Shown: positions 34,568 to 44,048, counted from the first letter of the stretch. The stretch: DNA of 64,000 nucleotides from SM23-73-3 sp964580215 (GCA_964580215.1 CAZOJT010000011.1:1-64000); one strand, 5' to 3'. Translations and numbers: made by a program. Notes: generated by a model not told the origin, from the sequence alone.

Positions 34568-35497
34568 TCACCCCAGACTCACCCTCTTTATATTCACCTT
34601 GCTCAAATCTATTTCACCCAACCCGAATTTATTCGATTTAACCAAATACCCTAAATCTGTCGGCTTAATATTAAAAAGTGTTGCGCCGTAAGCATCCACG
34701 GTGGCGATCTGTGTTCCAGCGATTATGGTCTTTTTCTCCTGCACGTCTTTTAGGCTTCCGCCCTGTGGACCATTTTTTACTAATATTCGGTAAGCATCCA
34801 GAATGGTTAACTGGGGGCGGACAAAATTTGCCAGATCAGCCAATTTATCATCTATGTTTAAATGTATCTTTCCCCGATCGCCGCCCATGATTCCCATCAG
34901 GTTCTTTATTCCCATAGTTAATCTGGTCAAACCATGATTCTTGGCTATGGGCACGTTTATCAGAACGTCCGCCTCTAAGGCAGGCTTGTACATGTACCAT
35001 TGTTTTAACACTTCACCTTCCGGAAACTTCATCTTGGAAAAACCAGCACTCACAACCAGGCTTACATCTGCTCCCGCTTCGGACGCTGCCTTTTTTATGC
35101 CGGAATTCCGGTAACATCGGGAAGCGGTGTTGCAAGGGCGATCGAACACTTTGACTTTCTTTGCCCCGGATTCCAGACACAGCTTTATCACCTCCGCCAC
35201 CACCTGTGGATTGGTATTTGCCGCCTGTTCCGGGCTTCGATCCCAGCCGATGTTGGGCTTGACCACCACCACATCCCCTCTGGAGACAAATCTCTTCATC
35301 CCTCCCAAAAGCTCAATCACCTGGCGGGTCATTGAAGCCGGGTCACCGTCGGTCACCACTGCCAGATCCGGAATTATCTCCTTTCCCTTGAGAGTTTGAG
35401 CTATAACATCCGGCAGCCCAAACTGTGGTAAACTCAATGATACAGCAGTTCCCAAGGATACTTTGATGAAGTCTCGGCGAGTAATTTTATGTTTCAT
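34568..35497 (-). CDS. Tat-exported DUF362 domain protein
   Basis: 309 residues. Twin-arginine signal (ITRRDFIKVSLGTAVSLSLP, 5-24), then the DUF362 domain with VVVKPNIGWDRSPEQAANTNP, CLESGAKKVKVFDRP and PIAKNHGLTRLTMGIKNLMG. DUF362 proteins often carry a ferredoxin domain; none is present here, but the polyferredoxin gene lies 217 bp downstream. Likely folds with a cofactor before export. Redox partner of the NapH-like protein by context; the reaction is unknown. Confidence 0.82.
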   Translation of the reverse strand: MKHKITRRDFIKVSLGTAVSLSLPQFGLPDVIAQTLKGKEIIPDLAVVTDGDPASMTRQVIELLGGMKRFVSRGDVVVVKPNIGWDRSPEQAANTNPQVVAEVIKLCLESGAKKVKVFDRPCNTASRCYRNSGIKKAASEAGADVSLVVSAGFSKMKFPEGEVLKQWYMYKPALEADVLINVPIAKNHGLTRLTMGIKNLMGIMGGDRGKIHLNIDDKLADLANFVRPQLTILDAYRILVKNGPQGGSLKDVQEKKTIIAGTQIATVDAYGATLFNIKPTDLGYLVKSNKFGLGEIDLSKVNIKRVSLG

Positions 35498-35623
35498 TTT
35501 AAGACTTTCAGATTGTATAGGCTCTATGTTTTTATTTTATTCATTTCCCGCCTTTTTCCAAACATAGAGGGATAATGCTTCAATCTATTTTTTGCATTGG
35601 AGACAAATATTGTGCGTTTTTTT

Positions 35624-35680
35624 ACCTCTCCCCCCATCCCCCTCTCCATATGATGGAGAGGGGGAGATAGGGGGTGAGGT
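35624..35680. repeat. CCCTC hairpin, best-preserved copy
   Basis: ACCTCTCCCCCCATCCCCC... pairs with ...GGGGGAGATAGGGGGTGAGGT around the centre CCATATGATGG. On the plus strand TTTTT follows, but there is no upstream plus-strand gene. Confidence 0.75.
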
Positions 35681-35846
35681 TTTTAAAATGTCAACTTTAT
35701 TAAGCCCTGAACATTCCCGTTTTCATCAAAAATTCCAGCCACTAAAATGGTGAAGAACCCTAATTATATATGGAAAAGAGCTGTTTTTCTTTGATTTGCT
35801 TCTCATCTTTTTTCTGGACATAGATGGTTCAATCTTTAGCGCCTAT

Positions 35847-35952
35847 TGAAAAAGCTATACTTTGGGGCGGGATAAATTCCCGCCCCTATGGGAGAGGATA
35901 GCTCATTTCCCATAGGGCAGGGCATTTAGCCCTGTTAATAGAGCTTTTCAAC
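35847..35952. repeat. Inverted-repeat element with two internal hairpins
   Basis: Ends TTGAAAAAGCT (35847) and GAGCTTTTCAA (to 35952) are inverted. Inside are GGGGCGGGA/TCCCGCCCC (35864-35886) and CTATGGGA/TCCCATAG. This and 35624-35680 are all I see in the 35498-36033 gap. Confidence 0.6.
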
Positions 35953-36033
35953 ACTCTCTTTGCCTTACACCTAATAGAATCTGCTCAATCGATTCGATCG
36001 CTCAAATCTTGTGCAAAAACCTTCCCGTTTCCG

Positions 36034-36957
36034 TTACTGTTCCCTTAAATCCAAAGAATTCTTTGTTGAATTCAGAAGCCAAAGGATATTCTCTCTATCT
36101 TTCCCTTCAAAAACCACTATGAGATAATTTCCCTCTAAGTCAATCCCAGGCAGTTTTTTCTCTTTTATCTCAAACATCCTATCTTCGATGGAAGATTTGT
36201 TTTTCAAATAAAACTTCTTGAGGTTTTCTTGTGCTTCTTGTGCTTTGATGGTATCAGGATACTGAATCAAAAGGAGTTTCAAACTATCCTTACCCAACGT
36301 GAAATCTGCTAACACACAATCGGTTTTCTCATTCAAATTCAGGATGTCCTGATCAGAAAAAAAATAGAGGTTTTTCAGGATAATCTGCTTGTGAAAAAAA
36401 TGAACTGAGCCAGGGATTAGACTATCCGAAGGTATTTTGGAAACAAGCTGAGGAAGCTTGCCTTCTTTTTTGATCTTCCTATCGATCTTGTTCCCCAGCT
36501 TTAAAATAATCTCTTTTAAATCTTTCCCCAGTCCCAGAATCCTTACAAAGAATTTATCTTTCCAGAATCTTAAGAGTCCATCGCTGTAAATCCCCCTCTG
36601 ACCAATTTTCACACTTTCCCCCTCCAGATCAAACGAGAAAATACCATAAGCATCGGCGGAGGAATTCATCTGCCAGATCTCTATCATTATAGATTTTTCT
36701 TTTAGAGTATCTTTAAGTTCGGGTAAGTATCTTTGAACCACCAACTGTTGAAAATCATATGCAAGATAAAGCTCCGCCCCTCCATCTATGTAGTCAAAGA
36801 GAGTCTTCCGGTTATATATCTCCGTTGCTTCAGATTTAATCCAGCCTCCCTCTGCATCGGGAATAAGTTCTATTAAACTATTTGTAGCAGAAACACTATT
36901 CGGGTTGGAAAAACAAATCAAAAGAGAAGAAAGAAAAAATTTTAAAATCGCTGGCAT
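36034..36957 (-). CDS. DUF6599 family secreted protein
   Basis: 307 residues from the ATG at 36957, chosen because it begins the signal peptide (MPAILKFFLSSLLICFSNP); the longer frame adds residues derived from an intergenic repeat. The mature part has the DUF6599 blocks GGWIKSEATEIYNRKTLFDY, DGGAELYLAYDF and IEIWQMNSSADAYGIFSFD. Such proteins are found with ferredoxin and DUF362 genes in anaerobes; function unknown. Lies between the DUF362 protein and CcdA. Confidence 0.78.
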   Translation of the reverse strand: MPAILKFFLSSLLICFSNPNSVSATNSLIELIPDAEGGWIKSEATEIYNRKTLFDYIDGGAELYLAYDFQQLVVQRYLPELKDTLKEKSIMIEIWQMNSSADAYGIFSFDLEGESVKIGQRGIYSDGLLRFWKDKFFVRILGLGKDLKEIILKLGNKIDRKIKKEGKLPQLVSKIPSDSLIPGSVHFFHKQIILKNLYFFSDQDILNLNEKTDCVLADFTLGKDSLKLLLIQYPDTIKAQEAQENLKKFYLKNKSSIEDRMFEIKEKKLPGIDLEGNYLIVVFEGKDRENILWLLNSTKNSLDLREQ

Positions 36958-37198
36958 AAACAAAGAGAATTTTACATTCGGACGGACTTGTTTTCTCAAC
37001 GGGCGAAACTCTGTAGATGCCCCGCCAATGGCGGGGCATCTCACAAGATGAACGATTCAACTCAGTTAATTCAACCGACTACACAAGCAAGTTATCTTTA
37101 TTTGAAACGAACTGTCGTGGTTTACTATTTGCCAGCTATTGGCAAGAACCTCTGCAAGAAATATAATTATCAGGGTAATCAAATTCTAAAAACTTTTC

Positions 37199-37930
37199 TT
37201 ATCCTGTTTGAATCCAGGGGAACCATTGGTTTAAAAGACCAGCTATATAGCCAAAGGAGCCTATAAAGATCAAGAATCCGATGACGACCAATAACAAACC
37301 ACTTATGATTTCTATGGTTCGGAAGTGTTTTCTCACCCACCCAAAAACGCCCAGAAAAGTGTTGAAGCTTACAGCAGTTATCAAAAACGGAATGCCCAAT
37401 CCTAAAGAATAAGAGGCGAGAAGCATCACTCCCTTTCCTACCGTCCCCTGATTGGAGGCTAAAAGCAAAATCCCACCCAAAATCGGACCGATACAGGGGG
37501 TCCAGCCGAAGGCAAATGCCAGACCAACCAAAAAGGAGCCTAAAGGACCTAAAGGTTTACTCCTGGTGTGGAACCTTTTTTCATAATTCAGGAAGGAAAT
37601 TTTAAACACGCCCATCATATGCAATCCCAAAAGTATGATGATGACTCCAGCGATTTTGTTGAAAAGGGAAAGCTTGGACAAAAGAAACTCACCAACAAAG
37701 GTTGCCGAAGCACCCATGGCGGTAAAAACAAAGGAGAACCCCAAGACAAACAAAAGCGTATTTAAGGTCACCTTTTTTAACGCTTCAGACTTTTTGTCCG
37801 CACCTTTCATCTCCTCCAATGAGACCCCGGAGATAAAGGAAAGATACCCCGGAATCAAAGGGAGAACGCAAGGGGAAATAAAAGAGATTATTCCTGCAGT
37901 AAAAGCCGCCAGAAGGGAGATGTTTTCCAC
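37199..37930 (-). CDS. CcdA/DsbD-type cytochrome c biogenesis membrane protein
   Basis: 243 residues, six helices. FISPCVLPLIPGYLSFISG gives the first conserved Cys in a PCVLP motif; the second is GWTPCIGPILGGIL. This is the CcdA core that carries reducing power across the membrane by thiol exchange. No thioredoxin-like partner gene is adjacent. With the polyferredoxin and DUF362 genes it makes a plausible exported redox set. Confidence 0.9.
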   Translation of the reverse strand: MENISLLAAFTAGIISFISPCVLPLIPGYLSFISGVSLEEMKGADKKSEALKKVTLNTLLFVLGFSFVFTAMGASATFVGEFLLSKLSLFNKIAGVIIILLGLHMMGVFKISFLNYEKRFHTRSKPLGPLGSFLVGLAFAFGWTPCIGPILGGILLLASNQGTVGKGVMLLASYSLGLGIPFLITAVSFNTFLGVFGWVRKHFRTIEIISGLLLVVIGFLIFIGSFGYIAGLLNQWFPWIQTG

Positions 37931-37970
37931 TTATTCCTCCAGCTGATTGGTCAAAGTATACGGGTTTTTT

Positions 37971-38021
37971 ACCTCTCCCCCTATCTCCTCCCGCCTTTGG
38001 CGGGGGGATGGGGGGTGAGGT
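37971..38021. repeat. CCCTC hairpin with CCGCCTTTGGCGG centre
   Basis: ACCTCTCCCCCTATCTCC (37971 on) pairs with GGGGGATGGGGGGTGAGGT (to 38021) around CCCGCCTTTGGCGGGG. The remaining gap to 38264 holds no convincing gene; an 86-codon frame (38008-38268) begins inside the repeat and I do not trust it. Confidence 0.7.
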
Positions 38022-38264
38022 TTCAATTGACTCCAGTCTCAATATCCAGTTTTATCAAGTCCCTAAGATTCTGGTTCTTATCAAAAATCTCATACACCAC
38101 AATGAAAGAGAACTTAAGATATTTACCTGTGATTACGCATCGCTATGGGAAAAATTTGAAATTGGGATGACAGAAAACCAATTTAACGACGATCTACTCA
38201 TGTCTTGCAGAACATTCATTTATTTCTCTAAAAGGAACTTTATGAAATTTTTCGAAAAAAATCA

Positions 38265-38305
38265 TTGACAAGTAGTGTCTTTATGCATAACTTGTGTATG
38301 CATAA
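38265..38305 (+). promoter_or_regulatory. Promoter and operator-like repeat upstream of the secreted protein
   Basis: TTGACA (38265-38270), 17-bp spacer, weak -10 TAACTT (38288-38293). The inverted repeat TTATGCATA (38281-38289) / TATGCATAA (38297-38305) straddles the -10, a likely repressor site. A further hairpin ACTTGCC/GGCAAGT (38341-38359) lies in the leader before the first ribosome-binding site. Confidence 0.55.
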
Positions 38306-38397
38306 AATTTATTCGATAAGCGTGTATAGCTTCATTACTAACTTGCCGAGGGGGCAAGTAACATAAAGGTTCGTTCTTTGGCAGAGGAGGTGATGCG

Positions 38398-38490
38398 ATG
38401 CAGAATCAACAATCTAAGCCAGGAAGGCCGAGTTTAACCAAAGACACCTTAAACTTGAAACCAATAACCAAAGGAGTGAAAAATGACTAA
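38398..38490 (+). CDS. 30-residue leader ORF overlapping the secreted-protein gene
   Basis: ATG at 38398 follows GAGGAGG with 7-base spacing, a better site than that of the next gene. It encodes a 30-residue basic peptide (MQNQQSKPGRPSLTKDTLNL then KPITKGVKND) and its stop overlaps the ATG at 38483 by 8 bases in another frame. Likely a translational coupling leader. PGRP is AT-hook-like and SLTKDTLNL faintly recalls lanthipeptide leaders, but no modification gene is near; both ideas are weak. Confidence 0.5.
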   Translation: MQNQQSKPGRPSLTKDTLNLKPITKGVKND

Positions 38491-41400
38491 GAAGCTATTT
38501 GTTTTCGTGGTTTTAGTTCTGGGTGGCATCCACGCTTTTACGCAAATCGCACAGGCAAGCCCCGACCCTATACCCTTCACTGCGCCGGTCAACTATTGGA
38601 CTGGAGATCCGGTTTCCGTTTTCTGCGCGGACTTGGATGGTGATGGAGACTTAGACATCGCTGTCGCAAATTTTGATCGTAACCATGTGTCCGTTCTGAA
38701 GAACAACGGAGATGGTACCTTTCAGGATCCAGTCAACTACGCAACAGCGGGCAATCCTAGCTCCGTTTTCTGTAAAGATCTCGATGGCGACGGAGATCAG
38801 GACTTGGCCGTTGCAAATGCAGGGAGCAAGAATATCTCCATCTTGAAGAACAATGGAAATGGAATCTTTCAACTTGACGGTAACTACGCGATAGCGGGAA
38901 ATCTAGGAGATCATCCCCAGAACATCTTCTGTGCTGATTTGGACAATGATGGCGATCCGGACTTAGCGGTATCAAATCGGACTACCGATTATGTTTCTAT
39001 ATTAAAGAACAACGGGGATGGGACTTTTCAAACTAAAGTTGACTATGCTGTAGGAGGCCGTCCTTATTCTGTTTTTTGCGGTGACCTGGATGGAGATTCA
39101 GATTTTGACCTAGCCGTAGCAAATGGTTATGATGACAATGTGTCCATCTTAAAGAACAATGGAGACGGCACTTTTCAACCCTGGGTCCATTGCCCGGTAG
39201 GAATTGCGCCTCAAGCCGTTTACGGCGCCGATCTCGATGGTGATGGCGATGTGGACTTAGCCGTAGCCAATTGGACTACTGACAATGTCTCGATCTTAAA
39301 GAACAATGGCAATGCAACTTTCCAACCTGCAGTCCACTATGGAGCGGGAGATGCTCCGCAAGCTGTTTTCTGCGCGGATCTGGATGGGGATTTGCATCCG
39401 GAAGTAGTTGTGGCAAACAGATATAGTGGCAATGTTTCTATATTAAAGAACAACGGAGACGGCACCTTTCAAGCAGTAGACAACTACCTAACAGGACCTG
39501 AGGCTCACTCTGTTTTCTGTGCAGACCTGAACGGCGATGGGTATTTGGACTTAGCTGTTGGAAATGCCGGTACCAACGAAGTCTCTATTCTGATTAACTT
39601 GACCATGCCCGCTCCGCCAGATGAATGGGAGACGCTTGAATTTTCCGGAAGAACTTGGCACGTCAAGAAGGCTGAGACACCTGTGGGGCCTGGCAAGAAT
39701 TATTTTACGGCCAGAAAGAGTGACATCTGGGTTGATGAAGCCCAGGACGAACTTCACTTGAGAATACTTTACCGACACGGCAGATGGTATTGCTCCGAGG
39801 TTTATTCGGATGAATCGTTTGGATATGGAGAATACGTCTTCGTCTTCTATTTAGCAACCGAGGCAATTGAGGATCCGCCACCCAATGCCGTCCTAGGTTT
39901 ATTTACCTGGGATACCACAACGTGTGTATCAGACGCGAACAGCGAAATAGACATAGAAGTCTCAAAATGGGGAGATAATAGTGCTGATAGCATTCTTCTA
40001 TACGCTGTGCAACCCACAGGGGATGCCATCTACACGGAACGTTTCAGAAAGTTTCCCATGGACCTCAATGACGACTATTCAACCCATGTATTCCAGTGGA
40101 CCCCTTACAGGGTTCAGTTCTGGAGCTATCATGGTCAGGATTATCCAACGAACGATCTAATTCCGGAGTGGGATTTTTTTGACCCCGAAACCTGTCGCTC
40201 CAAGAGTGATGAGGAATGTACCTCAGAGTGCATAGACATACCGAAACCCGGTCCTGCCACGAATGTGCGTATGAACCTATGGCTTTGTGACTGCGATGGC
40301 GACAAAATCGGAGATCCGCTTTCGAATGATACGAGCGAAGTATTTGAAGTCATCATAAAGGCATTTGAGTTTGTGGAAGCTCCAATTCTGAAGTTTGTGA
40401 AGGGTTCACCAGTTGACGTGAGAATAACCACGCCAGATAGCAATATAATTGACAGAGAAGTCAACGAAATCCCTGGCGGGAGATATGAAGTGTATGAGTT
40501 AACCCCTGGTGATAGTGGGGCAACTGTTACGATCCCTTATCCGCCAGCGGGCGTCTATTATGTTGAAGTAATACCGTGGCCGACCGCAGACCCAACCGCC
40601 ACATACTCTGTCATCGCAGTATTTGAGAATGATACCACTATCCTGGCCCAGGACGTTCCGCTTGCAGCCGCACCTGATTATCCTTATAGATTCTGGACAA
40701 TCCCGATTGGCTCAATTTCAGGTAGTGTTTCGGACTCCTTGGACGGACTATTGGGAGTCACAATTGATCTATTCGATAGCAACGGCACATTGGCTCAGTT
40801 TGCCATCACAGACACCTCTGGATTCTTCGAATTCGACAGCGTGGACGTCGGCGACTATAACATTTCAATAGTTACACCGTTGGGCTACGTGGCAGATTTT
40901 GAGTCAAGACCAATAACGGTGACCATGAACGCAGATAGCGTTGTCAACTTCACGCTCCATGCCCTGGAAATCGTGCCTTCGCAAAGAAGCATGGGCTACT
41001 GGAAACATCAGGTGAATGTCCATTTGTCTGGAAAAGGTGGCGCACAAGAAGGCCTGGCTGAGATGTCAAATTACATGGGCCTTATCGGAGAACACTTCAA
41101 CAACAATCTGGCCAATCCCATAACTATATTCGAAGTACCTCAGCCAGCATCCCAGACTGACAGCCTTGAGGTTCTCCAAGACCTTCTCACAGTCAGAGGA
41201 AATGCCGGCATGAATGCCAAGGCAAGACAACACCTAATTGCAGTGTTGCTCAACGTTGTGTCGCTGAAACTCCATCAAACAACTCCAATTAGCGAGGACA
41301 ATGCCTCTGTATCCCAAGCCATAACATACTGCCACCAGCTCATCGCAGATTCAGACCCAGCCAATGATGAGACTGCAAAAGACATTGCAGATCAGATTAA

Positions 41401-41779
41401 CAACGGCCTCTTAGTGGCTTCGGGAGTGATTCCTTTGACCACACCAAATATTGCCTATAAAGGCACCGGAGATCAAGAGGCTCAGACGCCAAGCGCTCCA
41501 AAGGAATTCTCACTCTCGCAGAACTATCCAAATCCCTTCAACCCGATATGTGAGATCGCATATGTTCTTCCAACTGACTGTCAAGTAACGCTCAGTATCT
41601 ATAATATCCTTGGGCAAAAAGTGAGAGTTCTACTGGATGAGTATCAAAGCGCAGGAGATAAGTCGGTGAAATGGGATGGGAAAGACGATCAAGGACAAGA
41701 GGTGACAAGCGGAGTCTACTTCTACAGGATTCAGGCGGGAGACTTTGTGCAGTCTAGGAAAATGGTACTGATGAAGTAA
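38483..41779 (+). CDS. Secreted FG-GAP / GH16-like / sorting-domain protein
   Basis: 1098 residues. Signal peptide (1-26), then about seven FG-GAP/VCBS repeats of ~48 residues (about 30-375; each holds FCADLDGDGDxDLAVAN and VSILKNNGDGTFQ), which should form a calcium-binding beta-propeller. Residues about 385-640 resemble a concanavalin-like GH16 domain: SEIDIE at 487-492 fits the E-x-D-x-E catalytic motif (Glu488, Glu492). A carboxypeptidase-regulatory-like beta domain (about 740-830) and a mixed region follow; the end (about 1010-1098) is the FlgD-like/type IX sorting domain with SLSQNYPNPFNP and GVYFYRI. Probably an exported polysaccharide-active or adhesive protein. Own promoter, leader ORF and terminator. 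Confidence 0.82.
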   Translation: MTKKLFVFVVLVLGGIHAFTQIAQASPDPIPFTAPVNYWTGDPVSVFCADLDGDGDLDIAVANFDRNHVSVLKNNGDGTFQDPVNYATAGNPSSVFCKDLDGDGDQDLAVANAGSKNISILKNNGNGIFQLDGNYAIAGNLGDHPQNIFCADLDNDGDPDLAVSNRTTDYVSILKNNGDGTFQTKVDYAVGGRPYSVFCGDLDGDSDFDLAVANGYDDNVSILKNNGDGTFQPWVHCPVGIAPQAVYGADLDGDGDVDLAVANWTTDNVSILKNNGNATFQPAVHYGAGDAPQAVFCADLDGDLHPEVVVANRYSGNVSILKNNGDGTFQAVDNYLTGPEAHSVFCADLNGDGYLDLAVGNAGTNEVSILINLTMPAPPDEWETLEFSGRTWHVKKAETPVGPGKNYFTARKSDIWVDEAQDELHLRILYRHGRWYCSEVYSDESFGYGEYVFVFYLATEAIEDPPPNAVLGLFTWDTTTCVSDANSEIDIEVSKWGDNSADSILLYAVQPTGDAIYTERFRKFPMDLNDDYSTHVFQWTPYRVQFWSYHGQDYPTNDLIPEWDFFDPETCRSKSDEECTSECIDIPKPGPATNVRMNLWLCDCDGDKIGDPLSNDTSEVFEVIIKAFEFVEAPILKFVKGSPVDVRITTPDSNIIDREVNEIPGGRYEVYELTPGDSGATVTIPYPPAGVYYVEVIPWPTADPTATYSVIAVFENDTTILAQDVPLAAAPDYPYRFWTIPIGSISGSVSDSLDGLLGVTIDLFDSNGTLAQFAITDTSGFFEFDSVDVGDYNISIVTPLGYVADFESRPITVTMNADSVVNFTLHALEIVPSQRSMGYWKHQVNVHLSGKGGAQEGLAEMSNYMGLIGEHFNNNLANPITIFEVPQPASQTDSLEVLQDLLTVRGNAGMNAKARQHLIAVLLNVVSLKLHQTTPISEDNASVSQAITYCHQLIADSDPANDETAKDIADQINNGLLVASGVIPLTTPNIAYKGTGDQEAQTPSAPKEFSLSQNYPNPFNPICEIAYVLPTDCQVTLSIYNILGQKVRVLLDEYQSAGDKSVKWDGKDDQGQEVTSGVYFYRIQAGDFVQSRKMVLMK

Positions 41780-41801
41780 CGAGAAAAAGGTAGAATCCAC
41801 C

Positions 41802-41840
41802 AAGAAGAGCCCCGCCTCTGGCGGGGCTCTTCTTGTTTTA
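41802..41840 (+). terminator. Intrinsic terminator of the secreted-protein gene
   Basis: Perfect 15-bp stem AAGAAGAGCCCCGCC / GGCGGGGCTCTTCTT with a TCT loop, followed by GTTTTA, 22 bases after the stop codon. Confidence 0.9.
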
Positions 41841-41907
41841 CAAATGTCAATCGAAAGCTTTTTATTTAATAGTTGCGTCAGGAGCTCTACTCTTGACGCT
41901 TTGAAAG

Positions 41908-41931
41908 GTGTCAGGACTGAGGTCCTGACAC
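41908..41931. repeat. Perfect 10-bp-arm hairpin
   Basis: GTGTCAGGAC/GTCCTGACAC with loop TGAG, between convergent genes. No strong T-tract on either side. A related stem GTCAGGTGC/GCACCTGAC is at 63526-63548. Confidence 0.55.
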
Positions 41932-41975
41932 AACAACAAAAGTCTTTCATCATCTTGAGGGCAAAAGTCTTTTCT

Positions 41976-42962
41976 TCAGGATAAATCCTTTCTCAATTTG
42001 TCCATCTCCTCCCGAATTATCTTTTCCAGAAACTCAGGGCTTATTTTTTTTGCCACCTCTTGAGCAATCCTTTCAGAAATCCTTTCCTTTAAATCTAAAA
42101 ATAGTGGGGCGAACTGAGACCGACTGACCTCTTCCCTTGCTGAAGGTTTCACTGCTGTCGATTTTTCCTTATCCGGTCCCTCCACTTCCTGTTTCAACTC
42201 TTTCAAGAAATCCTCATATCCTTTCTCATGCTCATTTATCTCATAGATTTTGCTTTCCTTTTTATGGTCTGTTTTTTTGTCTGTAATTTTCTGATCAAAT
42301 AGGATTGGCTTCTCCTCCAGATGTGAATCTACTTTTTCATCCTCCTTGGTCTCCTTTTTTAGCTCGGACATAAACCAGTCAAATCCATGAACTCCCTCTC
42401 CATCTGAAGCTCGAGCGGATGATTCTAAACTCTCCATAAGATCCATGGTCTCAACAATATCCAAAATGTCATCTGATTTTTCCTTCTGGATAGGAGGAGC
42501 AGTTTTCTGAGTTTTCTTTTTGTCTAATGTATCATCTTTCCCAGGAGGAAAGTCTTCAGTTGCTTCTCGCTCATCTTCTGACGGAAAGGTTTTCTCCTTT
42601 TCAAGTAGCCTCTCCACATGATCCAATATCTCCCTGGGGTTAAAAGGCTTGGTGATGAAGGCATCTGCACCAATCAACCTTAGTTCCTGCTTTTTTTCTA
42701 CTTCATCTTCGGATAAAAGCATTAGCACCGGAACATCTTTTAAGCTTTGGTTCTGCTTAAGCTCTTTGCATACCTGCCCGCCGTTCAGGATAGACAAGGA
42801 ATCATCCAGGAAGATGAGGTCGGGTTTGTTTGCCTTAGCAATTCCTAAGGCTTTCGCTCCATCGTCAGCTAAAAACACTTCATACCCGTGTTTTCTTAAC
42901 AGAGATTCGGCTACGCTTCTCACGGTAGGGCTGTCATCCGCCACCAAGATCTTACGGTTCAT
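41976..42962 (-). CDS. Response regulator with long acidic tail
   Basis: 328 residues. CheY-like receiver (1-122): DD at 9-10, phospho-Asp in LIFLDDSLS (about 54) and Lys in FITKPFNP. After it come ~150 low-complexity Lys/Glu/Asp residues and a C-terminal helix (ERIAQEVAKKISPEFLEKII) typical of FrzS- or PilZ-linked orphan regulators in delta-type bacteria. No output DNA-binding domain and no histidine kinase nearby. Likely acts through protein contacts. Upstream 42963-43010 has the short period-type repeats GTTCATAGTTCACCGTTCA. Confidence 0.82.
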   Translation of the reverse strand: MNRKILVADDSPTVRSVAESLLRKHGYEVFLADDGAKALGIAKANKPDLIFLDDSLSILNGGQVCKELKQNQSLKDVPVLMLLSEDEVEKKQELRLIGADAFITKPFNPREILDHVERLLEKEKTFPSEDEREATEDFPPGKDDTLDKKKTQKTAPPIQKEKSDDILDIVETMDLMESLESSARASDGEGVHGFDWFMSELKKETKEDEKVDSHLEEKPILFDQKITDKKTDHKKESKIYEINEHEKGYEDFLKELKQEVEGPDKEKSTAVKPSAREEVSRSQFAPLFLDLKERISERIAQEVAKKISPEFLEKIIREEMDKLRKDLS

Positions 42963-43050
42963 AGTTCACCGTTCATAGTTTTTGGTTCATCGTCCATTGG
43001 GGAGAAGAGAATCACTAATGTAGATTGCCCTACAATTTCTCTTCTTGGTT

Positions 43051-43075
43051 CGGGCGGGGGTTAAACCCCCGCCCG
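43051..43075. repeat. GC-rich palindrome after the rhomboid gene
   Basis: CGGGCGGGGGTT and AACCCCCGCCCG flank one central base. No T-tract on the minus strand follows, so a REP-like element is more likely than a terminator. Confidence 0.55.
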
Positions 43076-43093
43076 ATCAAGCTAAAGGTGAAG

Positions 43094-43924
43094 TCATCTT
43101 TTTTCCCATTGCTTAGACAAAAGTTGGCTGGCTTGCTCTAAGGTCTTCTTTTCCTCTTTGGTAAGATTATCGTAACCCACCTGATTTATCTTATCCAAAA
43201 TCTGATCCACCCTTTCCATCAACCTCTGTTCCTTTTCCCTTTTCTTATTAATGGCTTTCATTCTACGTTGATGTCTAAAACTCTTCAAATGGGTGAGGTA
43301 TGTTGATAATCGGAAGATTGCGGGAATTCTAAAGTCGGCTTTGATATACAGATAACCGATAATCATTCCCCCTAAGTGGGCAAAATGCCCTATTCCATCC
43401 GAGGTATGCCTGAAAGAGGCTAAAAACTCGATCACCGCAAAGAAAATCACCAGATACTTGGCTTTCACCGGAAAGATGAAATAGAGATAAATTAATCTAT
43501 TGGGGAACATGAGAGCGAACGCCACCAAGATTCCGAAGATAGCTCCAGATGCTCCAATGGTGGGAATATGTGAATTAAACGAAAGGATGAAAGTAAAAAG
43601 CCCCGCCCCTATGCCGGTGATGAAATAATACTTCACAAACTCCTTTGTCCCCCAGGTTCTTTCTATCTCACATCCAAACATCCACAGAGCAAACATATTG
43701 AAAAGAATATGAAACAAGCCCCCGTGAAGAAACATATATGTGACCGGTTGCCAGATGAAGCCCTCTTTCACTAAGGTTGGTGTTAACCCGAAAAGATAGA
43801 TTAGCTCAGAACCCCACAGAAATTCCAGAACAAAAATCCCCACATTTGCCAGCAGGAGATATTTGACCGCTTTTGTGATTCCCCAGGGTCCAGAGCTGTA
43901 AGTTCTGTATCCGTAGTAGCTCAT
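43094..43924 (-). CDS. Rhomboid-family intramembrane serine protease
   Basis: 276 residues. Six helices; catalytic Ser126 in GASGAIFG and His183 in HFAHLGG, with HGGLFHILFNM as the L1/TM2 block, all standard. A charged cytoplasmic tail (about 215-276, QRRMKAINKKREKEQRLM) has a coiled-coil look. Cleaves transmembrane substrates within the membrane; substrate unknown, perhaps an anchored surface protein. Stands alone on the minus strand. Confidence 0.9.
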   Translation of the reverse strand: MSYYGYRTYSSGPWGITKAVKYLLLANVGIFVLEFLWGSELIYLFGLTPTLVKEGFIWQPVTYMFLHGGLFHILFNMFALWMFGCEIERTWGTKEFVKYYFITGIGAGLFTFILSFNSHIPTIGASGAIFGILVAFALMFPNRLIYLYFIFPVKAKYLVIFFAVIEFLASFRHTSDGIGHFAHLGGMIIGYLYIKADFRIPAIFRLSTYLTHLKSFRHQRRMKAINKKREKEQRLMERVDQILDKINQVGYDNLTKEEKKTLEQASQLLSKQWEKR

Positions 43925-44048
43925 ATATTTATCTATCGGAGAGCATGACAGTTTATTTAAAACAGAACTAAGAAATGAGATCTCTGAAAAATTACTTTAA
44001 AAAGGCAAATTGGGGTGTTCACCTTTAGGGACTGTTGAAAACGTGTTT

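Noticed and set aside
38008..38268. 86-codon plus-strand frame before the secreted-protein gene
   Set aside because: It begins inside the CCCTC hairpin repeat, has no good ribosome-binding site and no recognisable domain.
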